Assembly: GCA_012934845.2 (NCBI GenBank)
Contig: WNNJ02003558.1
Location: 56,991-120,990, forward strand
Direction of reading: 5' to 3'
Length of the DNA: 64,000 bases
Origin: Pomphorhynchus laevis
Taxonomy: Eukaryota > Acanthocephala > Palaeacanthocephala > Echinorhynchida > Pomphorhynchidae
The notes below the pieces were generated by a model. It was not told the DNA's origin. It ran no database searches and saw only the letters and a list, made by a program, of their open reading frames with translations. The number at the start of each line of letters is the position of its first letter. The first letter of the stretch is position 1. Shown piece by piece: positions 41,301-53,300 of this stretch. Made by a program: the position numbers and the translations under genes.

Positions 41301-44300
41301 TTTATCTGATGTTGATCTTGATATTATCTTTGTGGTTGAACAAAAAAGATATCACACTATTTTCGGAACTGGTCTGACGTTCTGTATCTTAACTTACGAA
41401 CTCTTGAGAAATATCTAATTCGTATGCGAATCATAACTTTAATGGGTCGGAAGGACGACTCTTTTGCTACCGCGTCCATAATGTAGTCGTCGCATTTTGT
41501 TAAATTCAATCTACAGCAAACTTAGAATGATGCGCACAACACTCCTGATACCGTTCTTTAGTTTTCAAAGCTCGTGGATTCCCTAATTATACACTAAAGA
41601 GTCTTAAGATAAAAAGCATTCTATAAATCGCCGATCTACCTTACATACTAATCTTAAAGTCAGCACGTCGAATGCCGGATGGCCTTCTACAAAAGCAGCC
41701 CTAATTTATCTCTTCCAGATGCAATTAACCCATGTGTAGTCATATTTTACTTGGCCGTAAGTTTGGGATTTTTTAAATTGTCTGACGCTCAAAACGGAAA
41801 AATAGGTTACAATTTTGTAAAAATTGATACCGAATGCTCAATGTTTTAGCGGACAATAAACAACGATTAGTAGTAACGGTTTTAACTTCTTATATTAAGC
41901 TTTGAAAATTATGGTGTCATTTTGTTGTCGATACATTTTGTATCGCGTGTTTGTAGCTTTTGATGTCTGAAAATTGAATTCAAAAATTCATTGGAATTTA
42001 AAATCTAGACCTGTACCTTGACTATCTGATTAATTCACGAAGTATTTATTTATGATTTCCTTAAAATATTAATGTTGATCGAGAAATATAAATAAATACA
42101 TAATTTTCATTTAGATATTGAGTACTTTTTTAATATTTAGTGTTTTATCTATTAAGAGTGCCTTTATATCAATCTCTCTCATTAATTTCGATTATTAACT
42201 CTACAATACAACTTTATAAATTAATTTTACTCATTTATCGATTAAGTTGTTAAAATCCTTGTATAAAAGCTCTTTTATACTATAAAAGCCCTCCTCACAT
42301 GATTGTCCATTCTGAATTTTGAAATCATTTTTTAACTCGTTCATTATAAGCAAATGTATAAATTAGGTACAACTTTATCATCGCGTCGACAATTGCGATC
42401 AATAGCAATAGAAATCAGCACGTTTAGTTAATTTTACTGAAATGAAATTCTGCGCATTTCATTTATCATTTTTTTCATATTATCATTTTCAGAGAGCACT
42501 TGTGATTATAGATTTTAGGCAGAAATTTAATATCTTTGTAGACTGTTCTTCACAAGCAGCATGAAAACAATATGTAATTGTAGAATTCGATATCTTTAAA
42601 TTGCTAAGACAATCAAACACAAAACACGCTTTTTGGTAATTGTGCTTGAATATCTACTACGATTGCTAGTAAAACTCTGCCTTAGGCGATGCTTTATATA
42701 TAGTCTGTTAGGGTTTACAACGCTCAATTAAAAGCTTCCATCGATGCATTTTGGAAAGTAACTTTATACTAGCTACATCTTTTGCATTGGATTTATGATA
42801 ATATTAGAACGTCAAACGCGTTTTCTATATATTGCCTCGAATATTTTGAACGCTTACTACCCCCCTCTTCAATTTTGTAATCATTACAGACGGTGGGTCT
42901 TGATTAGAATTGAAAACGAATACGTTTCTTGTTAATGTGCTGTATTTTATATGAAAATAAGTATTTTTATATATTTTATTTAAAGTATCACATTAAAAAC
43001 ATAAATGAAAGGTCAAATCAAATTAATTAAATTAATTTTAAACTTTGATTTATAAAAGTCCGTAAAAATTGTTGTTTCCGGTTAAATTTTTGAATTATTT
43101 CAAGAATTAAGAACATTATAATGTAATCGCTCTAACCTGTCTAGGTTGGTATCCTGTTTGATACAAGTGCCTATGAGACAACGTTTAAGTTATATAATTG
43201 TACCTGCCTTGGCTTCCAAACTATCAACACTATTTAATTGTCTAAAAATATATGTTTATAACTTACAATTTAGCTGACTAATTGGCCTGCAAGTGATTTC
43301 ACGTTATTGTTTCAATGTACTTTGAGTTTTTAAGCCTTAAGCGTCTTCGTATTTTTAGAAAAAGTTTCAACGAGCTATAAGACAACTAGGCAAGAATTTT
43401 TACCGAATTCAGAGGGAATGCTTACCTGAAAAAACTGTGGTTAGCAGTGTTTACTACATTTGTGCTACAATTTTTATGCTTGAATCAAATATATTCTCTT
43501 TTTACGTTTTTCAAAAAGTCTTTTTGAAAATAAAAGCCTTTGGAAAATATATTCATTATTTTAGATTATTTGTTCTTTCGAGGTTGTAACTTGGCAATCT
43601 ATAGAGATTGCTAAGTCAATAATATATATATTAACATTTGTATGCATTCAAGGAACAAATAAAGTAAAAAAGGTTTCATAAAAGGATCACAATATTTCAA
43701 TAGCTCCCGCTTTCATTTTCAAAAATTATCAAAATTTCGTCACCTTTTTGGAATAAAACTTTTTTACATATAAATTTATAAAAATGTAATAAAACAGATC
43801 AGATAACAATGTCTACGTATTTTATAAAATTTAAACATACTGATAAATTAAAAATAAATAATAAATAGTTATATAAGATTTTATACAATTTATATTTAAA
43901 TTAAAATTTTAAATTGAAATTTAAAAGATGGATAAATTTGAAATAAAACTCAATTTTTATGTAATGACTAATAAAAACATACGATTATAAAATAAAAATA
44001 TAAATAACATAAAATAAATAACAGATAATAAATGATAAATTTAATTAATAATAATTAATTAATAACACACAATGTATTAGAATAAAGATTAGAGGTTTTC
44101 ATGGGGATCTGCTATTCTATCAGCTTTTGACCCTTATTCCTCGACCCAACGACGTAGTTGGGTCGAGGAATAATGACGTAGTTTATGAAATTTGATACGT
44201 ATTGGTGAAATTTGATTATCAAGGATGTTATTCTAATACGAAGTATATTAGTTTATTATCCATCCATAAAACTTGTCGAAATTTTTCCAAATTTTTTTAA

Positions 44301-47300
44301 ATAATTAAATTCATTGATCATTTACATTGAGAATCATTTTCATTAATTATGTAAATAAAAATGATATATCGATTTTTTATAACCGATCGTCACCTTGTAA
44401 ATGGCTTGTAATGTAAATTTTGTAACTTTTACCTTTACATCACTATTTTATTTTACCTTATTACTTCATCTGCACTCTATTTATAATTATAGTGTATGCA
44501 TTGTTGCTTATGTACGATTTTAAATAGAAAATATTAATATTTTAAATGTTAAAAAGTATCTCCCTAAACCAGGCCTAAAATATTATCTGAGCATATCGAT
44601 ATATTCTGGTTTGCATTAGATAAAAAGTTTTATCAAATATTCCTATTGAGTTCTTATGAAATTATTCGATGGCTTGGGATTAATTTATCACAGGAAAGCA
44701 GTTTCATTGAAACTGCTTAGATAGAAATTTAGGATTTTTAAACGAAAATATGTGAATCATATTTGTATTATACATGCAACTTTGAAAAATTCTAATAAAA
44801 ATTATAGATCTACGTATACTCAAGTATAACTGATTTGATGGTTATAATGTAGTCTTTGTTTTAATTTTAAATATACCTTTTGTTGAACAGAAAAATTAAA
44901 ACTCACGAACCGCTGTTCATATAGAATTTAAAGTTTGAGGAAATAAAAATAATAATTTTGTGTCAAAATTAAATTTTAATTCTTGATTGAATAGGAGAGA
45001 GTGAAAAAAAAATTGGGTTTTTACAACCCAAATTATTTTCAATAATTAAAACAATTTATTCTGTCTAATCAAAATTTAATATGAAAATAAAATATATTTG
45101 CCGATTTATCATTCAAAACATAAGATAATTATATGAATATTAAACTAATTTGATTTCATTATGTATAATATTTGGTGCATAAATCGTCAGCATATGCTAA
45201 AACAGGGTTTTAAAAACGCAGGAGCAGGTCATTAAGGCCTGCTCCTGTAGGCATTAATGAATTTTAATAAAATAAGAATTTTATTAAAATAAAAACGTTT
45301 TTTATAAAATAAAAATTTGTTTTAATAAAGTAAAAATTATTGATTGAACAGAATATAGAGAAAATAATATTCTGTTAAGTTAAGAATTAAAGCATCGGTA
45401 TGAACAATAAATTTATATCATAGAATATAAAATTAAAATTTGCCGGTTTTGTATGAAATAAAAGAATACTGAGATAATTAGATTTCATTATGTTTAAAAT
45501 TCGGTTCATAATTTTATTGCCTCTAAAATTATTATATTTTTTGTAATATAATTTTTCTAAAGCTCATTTACATTATTTTGATAAAATTATTTTTAAAAAT
45601 CATTATTTTTTTAAATTTTCTGAGATGTTATTAATAGGTTTTAATAAAATTTTTGTTTTTAGTCAGAAGTCGTTGAATTTTATTACAGTTGGAAGAAGAC
45701 AAGCACTGGTCTAATAATGCGTCCTAAGCGACGTATTAAGCATGCACTTCGAAAAGTAAAAAATTCAACTGCTAATAATAATCAATCAGTAACATCGAGT
45801 GTAAATTGCAATGACAACAGTTCAACGTCTCCATCAGGTACGTTTACATTTAGTAAATAGCCATGTCGATAACACAAGTACGAATGCTCGCTCTTTGAAC
45901 TTGCTTAGCTCATATCGTAAAAATATCAATTTTAGTAATTTTAAATCATTTTCGTTATTTTAATGATAGCTTTTATTTTTATAACATTTTTATATCAAGT
46001 TTGTTGTACCCAGAGTTTTAACTGCTTTGTTGATTTTTCTTTATTATAAACTGGTCATTTATTTCGCTTAATCGAAACAATGACGGCTTTAACTCATCCG
46101 GATGACACTGATTTCGTTTTTATAATTGGAATTATATATTACAGATGAAGGGGTTTGTGTATTTCAGAGGCTTTTAGATGGTACATTGCAAAAATAGCCA
46201 TCCGTTTATCTTGAAAATTTAAATTTAAAAATTAATATAAAAATATTATAAATATATATTTCAATATTTATATATTGAAAGCATTATTACAGATTAAGGG
46301 GATATGTATTTGAATATTAATATACTAAAAATATCGCATGTTAATATGTTACCTTATTATTTGAAATTTAATATTATATGGTATGCATGAATGCTCATGC
46401 AAAAATATGTTTCTTGTAAATTTGAATATGTCATCTTTACGATATAAAATAAAAGTAGTTTTAATTGATGTTAATTTAATGCTCATATTAAGAAATATAC
46501 TTTCTTTATCATTAATATTGTTTTTATTAAGAATGAGGCTACCTGGATAAATTTGTTCGCTAATTGAATAGAAATTATTAGAGTTAAATACACAATTATC
46601 AATTTGTGTATTGAATAACACAAATTGATATCAAGATATTAATTTCAAATTAATATTAATATTAATTTATGTTCATGTGTACACATTGATATAACAAGAC
46701 AATTGTAGGACCTATTTATCATCTACACGATGAAACAGATGATATGCTATTTATATTCACAAATCATCCACATTTTATTTTAATTTGCTTTCTTAATGCA
46801 ATTTTTATATTTCTCGGATTGATGCCTCTAACTCGCAGTGATAAATTTTAAGTCATTTTAAGTTGTTAATTTGTTGAATTATTCATTGGATACAATGAAA
46901 TCTTGATAATAAAAGTTAATTCAGTAATGCCAGATTAATGTTCTGTAATTTTTACACACAAATATCCCATACTAGTATTTTAAAATACGGGATACAAATA
47001 ATTTGTTATTTTATAAATGTATTTATACATATCTTTTAAAATTGCGTTCAGAGATAATGAAATCATTAGTTGGTTATTTATCTAATATATATTTAAATAA
47101 TATAATATTACTATATAATAATTTGTATAATAATATATATAATAATTTATAATATATAATTTATATATTATTTAAAGATATTGTAAAATGTCTATCTTCT
47201 CTGCTAATATTAGCAATATATTTTGTACTTTCCAATTAGTTAATTTATGGATTTATAAATTAGTTTTCGTTAATTCAATCTTACTAACACTAAAGTTTAT

Positions 47301-50300
47301 TTAATGTAAAAATAATTTTAAATTAATTTTAATAATAATTAATTATTAATTATTATTAATTATTAATTAATATTATTAATAATATTAATATTTTTTAATA
47401 ATTATTCAACGTTAATAAACTAGTTTTTTCATTTAGAAGAAATGCAACCCTCGGAGGATAACGTGGATGATCAACAAGTATCATTAAGTAGTAGGTCTCA
47501 GATCACTGCTAATTTGTGCGATCATTGTCATTGTACTACTCGTAAGCACGGATTCATGTTTGGAATATATCTTTATTTTAATGTTTTAGCTGATCATTCG
47601 CCTAATGGTATTGTACTCAACTCAGACACCGATAATAAACAATTTTGTACAAATTGCTGCAAACATTTTAAAAGATACGGTCAGTGGCCCAACAATGATT
47701 CACCCATTGCCCAATTTGACGAGGTTCGTTCTATTTGCATATCAGCATTTAAAATGACTTCATTAATCTCAAGTTTATGAGAGCATTAAAAACGCCTTAG
47801 CACTTCATTAATCTTTAAAATGACTTCATTAACATTAAAAACGCCTTAGCACATCAACTAAAGATGATCTATAATAGAAGTTATAGCAAACGTTTTGTAT
47901 TGTACGTTCATCGACATGCACAATTCAAGTTCTGTGAATAGCCATCCATATTCACAAAATTATGTTTGATAACAAAAATAAAAGATATGTCTATTTGGCG
48001 TAAAAAGAAAGTAGAACGATGTGCTCGCATTTCAATGCTGATAAAATCATTTCTGATTGGCAAGAATAAAATAAATGAAAATTCGATTTAGTAGTAGAAT
48101 GATTTTTTTTAATAAATGAATGGAAAGCGCAATAATCCATGTACATCTTTTGATTGTTGGTTTGTTAATGTCTCGAATAGTTGAATGGCTTTGATCGAAT
48201 ATTCTTCACTCATTAGAGAAAAAATCAAAATCTTTTTAATTTAAAACAAAAATTAATTTCTAATTTTATAGCTAAGCTTAGAAAGATACTATGAAAGGAA
48301 TTCGAGTTCTACTAAAAGTTTTAATTTGAGTTTAACGCGATATCAACGAAAATTACTTTTGATTGTCCATGTTTCAATCGCATGCTTTGAGGATAGTCAC
48401 GAATAATCATGTTGTACATGATTATTTTATTTGAATCATCTTTTAATTACATATCTTTTTGATTACCTGTGATGTCATCAGTTTTAACTTTTCTTTATTG
48501 TTTATTAACATGATGTTTTATAACGACCCTATAATAATGATTTTAATAATTTTAATTTATTTTCTAATTTAATTTTAATTTAATTTGTAATAATTTTAAT
48601 TTATTCAAATTCAATAATAATGATCATATAGTTACCTTTTTATGTTCATATAATTATTACTTATTAATAACAAATTCTTTAATCAAAGTTACTAATTCAA
48701 TATAATAATTGAGTTCAATTATCAAATAAATTATTAATTGAATTCAATTTAATAATTAATTATTTAACCCAATTTATTGTGATTCTTATGCTACCTTTTA
48801 GTGGTTCGCGATCAAGTTGTATACATTCATTAATCTAAGAAATACACTATTATAATTATATTTAGATATTTTATTCTACCCTTTCATCATAAAAATTTGA
48901 TTGCTTTCTAGACTCCACTTCAAGGTCGTCTAAAAGAGGCAATGTCGTCATTTCAAATAAGAGAGACAGTTGCACATGCTAAAGAGGTGTGTATGTTTTT
49001 ATTACTAATTTTATAAGTTTCTCTAATAATTTTAATGTTGTAGCTATGACGCAATATTAAAATCGATCATGCTCAATACTTTTCTTATCTTGAATAAAGG
49101 ATTTTAGCAATAATTTTTTATCGTAATTGATTTTTATCTATTCTTTGCTAATAGTAGAAGCAATCTAATATATATTCCTTGGACGGATCGCATTAATGTG
49201 GAGAAATTACACATTTATTCAATCTACTGTTTTGCAATTAATATTTTTAACTAAAAATAAAATTACCTGTTTTGATTGTTAAATTGAACGATTGGAGCGA
49301 ACAAATACAAGTTAATTCCTAAAATGAACTGTTATGTTCCCGGTTCACAATTTTCAGTAAAATTTTGTTGGTGATAATATCTCCTGCATTCTCTTTCATT
49401 GGTTAAAATTGCAAACGATCGTGTAAACTTTATATTTTATGTAATATAAAATATTAAAACGCATTAATTAGTAATCTGTTTGTCATCACGTTCGATTCTT
49501 AAAAATAACTGCAGCGAGGTTTCGCGTTATTGAAGCTTAAAGTTTTAAAATTTAACAAATTATACTTATATAATAATTATTATAATCAAATTATATTTAT
49601 CAAAATAAACTATATTTTGATCTTTGGTTATTATTAACCATATAAATATTAAAGATTTGGTTAATTTTATTATTAACTCACACCTAAAATTTACGATATT
49701 ATTTCAATCTAGCAGAAAGACTGAAACTGAAATGATTTAAGTTCATGTAATATCTTTCAGCCACTGTGATTTGATTCTATTATAACTTAGATCTTTAAGT
49801 TAGTGTTGTTATTTTTATACTTGATTTTTCAACAAATAATACCAATAATTACGCAAAATAGTGATTTTGTATCAAATGTTCATTATAATTTGGAATTATT
49901 AAGGTATTATTTTATGATCGAATAATTAATTAGTTTTCGAGAAATTTGACATTAATGAAGGCATAATTTGATTATGCTTTATTATCAGTTATTTAATCTA
50001 ATTATGATATTATTTAAATATCTATAACTAAATATGATAAAATAATTTATATTACCATTAAACATAATCTCTAATCTTTAATTATTATACTATAAAATTA
50101 AATACATTTGTGAATAATCTTCACACAAAAATATTCTTATTAATATTTTGCAAGTTTAGACATCGCCTAAGAACGATTCAATCAAAAGCGAGCCATATCT
50201 GAGTCCAGAACCGCATGTTAAAAATGGATTAGCAAACATAAGCGATTCCGTAGATGAGTCATTCGAGCATAAACATCATGTTGACAATTTGCCGTTGGAA

Positions 50301-53300
50301 ATAAAATCTGAAGCTATTTTAGATATTCCGGAATTAATCAATTTAGTATTTTCGGAAAAGGATGATTTCAAGTAAGCATAATGAACATATTTCATTTTAT
50401 GTTACAATTTTGAAAATAGGTTGATTAGAAAATGGAATCGTATTGATGGAAACTCTTGTAGCAGAACAGATATTATCTATTCAAAGAAGTCTGTGGATGC
50501 TAGAAGACAAATGCCGAACCGAATAGCTGATAAATCCTTAAAACGTACAGGTGATATTGCAAACGGAAAACCTATTATCTCATATGATCAAACCGAGAGG
50601 CATGCCTCGCTACCTCATGCACTACAAATAAAGGACGAAAAGCGAATTGTAATTTTGTTTATTTAATATTCTTATTATTTATTGTCTTTTATGTTAAGAA
50701 AAATGAAAAAACTAATGATCGTTGTAATGTGTCGTCATCGGTTGCAGTGGCAAGACACGCTTCTCCGATTTCCTTTGGGATACCGTCCACCAATTCTTCA
50801 AATTCATCGTTTTCACCTTACAATGTGCCAACGTTAAACAAACTTTTTTCAGTGGCCGCGTCTGCAAACATCCCTCATAATATGTTTCAGCATCACCCGT
50901 CGTTTTCGCCAATGTTGTATCATCATTACGCACAAACAAACAGTCACAACACTGCCAACATTGCTGCATTGAATTCATCTTCTCATTCAGCATTTCCTGT
51001 ACAATTATCCAATGACACTCCTGCACTTCGCCAACTACGGGACATTGCGGCCGTTCGGTCATTGTGTCATAGCAATTTATCTTCGGCTGTGTCGACTTCA
51101 AATCAAAGCACATCTACGAATATGTTAAGCAGCATATACAACAACGCAGGAGCTAACCCATCAGCTGCATTTTCACTTCAGCAGTTTATGTCTGCACTCA
51201 ACGGAAACGTTGGAGGAGCTTCATATAACATGGCAGCACCCACCGCTTCAGGCAGTTTACCATTTTTACTGAATCAGCAATTGAACGGATCAACTAGCAT
51301 TGCTGGTGGTAGCACTGCCAATCAAAGACAATTAGCCGCCAGTGATTACCTTAATGAACCATCGATCAAAACATACTCAAATAACAGGCGTCATTCACCA
51401 GCATCATCGGTTCCCGGAAGGGATATCCAACATGTTAACGCACAACCATCAACGCACAATCACGCCCACCTACATGCACATTCGCATACTCATCTGCACT
51501 TGAACGACAATGTTTCGGCTGGAGGATCCTCGTCCCAAGGACATCCACATCAAAACCAGCATACAAGTCCTCAACCCATTATTTCACCACACGCTACAGC
51601 TTCAGTGTCACCTGTTACTGCCAATCCTTTTCTAATGCTTCCTCCAAGTTTACAGAATTCTCTATATTATCAACAATTAATGAACCATGCTGCGTTTGCA
51701 ACAAATAACAGTCAAAATAGTAATTTGAACATCAATGACAGTGACTCTGCACATACTTTGATCCTACCACCCACACACTTAGCTAATCAGAATTCACTCG
51801 ATCCTATTCAAATTATGGGATATGCACAGCCAGGACAAACTACAGGTAGGATCGTTTTACACACCTTATGAATTTAGATATTAGGTGACATATAATATAC
51901 ATTTATAAAAATTCTTAAAAGAATTTGTCAAGAATATAAAAATTATAAAAATTATAATTATGATTAAATATAAAATAAATCATAAAATTATTTATTAAAT
52001 AATTTATCTAAAACAAATATAATGCATAGAAATTGCATAAAATTACATTATTTCGTTGCATTTGTATAAAATATCGTTATTTTGTATGTGCTAATTTTAA
52101 ATTTATAAAAACAAAAAAGTAAAAAAATTAAAAAATTTAAAAAATTTAAAAATATAAATTTAAAATTAAAATTTATTTTTTACATCTGTTTTTTATTTAA
52201 AATTTTTTTTTAGAATGTCTACGATAGATAATAGAGTAGATTAGATTATAATAGAGTATATTATACTTATACATTTTATTGTTTATTTTATGTATATTTT
52301 GTATTTATAAAATATAAAATAAAAATTTAATTTATAAAATTACTACGTTTTAATGTATTATAAAAAATATGAAACTTTTAATGTGCGAATATAAAATTAA
52401 GTGTGTCATGATCTTTAATTTACCCAACCACGCATATTTCTTTAATTCTATTATGCGAACACGTTGTTTATTGAATTTACAAAATCTATTTTAATAAGAG
52501 ATCAACTTTCGAAAGGAAGGGTTATATATGAAATATGCATATAAATGTTTATAATTTTCATTTCAGACTCGTAAACTTACAAATATGATTCATGTTCCAT
52601 TTTTGTATGGAATCTATTTTGGTAAAAATAGATTCCTAATTAGATATTAATGATATTTTTGAGCTTATAAGTATGATGCTCGGCCGCCTACAAAACAATT
52701 GAACCAGTTGGTCAATAAAAGTTTTCAGTTATTTTTATACCTTCAAAATCAACTTTTTTGTGGGCATAAGAAACGAAATATTGATGTAATCATCCAATAT
52801 TATTTGATACACGGATCAAATATATTGAACTGTGCAGCATCAAATTTACATAGTGATTTACATACAGCGTAGGGTATTCTTTCCCGCTGCTATTAAAATT
52901 GTTTCTTTCATGGTTATCTAATGCTCAAGATATTCATTATCGATCATTTTCTTGCACAGTGCTATGCCAAACACCTTGTATATTATTTTAAGCAAATTAT
53001 TGTTTAAATTATTGTTATTTGTGTGAGATTAAAATATAAATCGTTTGTTCGGTAACTGACCTAATAATTAAGTCATTTTAGTCAACATTTAACATTTCCA
53101 TTTGTATCATTTTACAATGTTCCTTAAAATCATAATATGGCCAATGTTAATTTGCTGAAACCATTGAGTGAGTAATCAAAATAACCACATTTTAATTTGT
53201 TTTATTGAGAAACAAAACTTTGCTTGGCCCGTATTCATCTTGGCAGCATTTTTAATTGTTTCATAGTTATCTTATGCTCAAGAATATGTTTGGCCTAACA

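Noticed and set aside
47442-47780. Open frame of 112 codons read through the GATA region
   Set aside because: A perfect GTAAGC donor and TTTTAG acceptor define a 48-nt intron; splicing restores the finger.
50712-51113. Minus-strand open frame of 133 codons
   Set aside because: It is the antisense shadow of atrophin exon 15; it has no motif and the + strand matches the family well.
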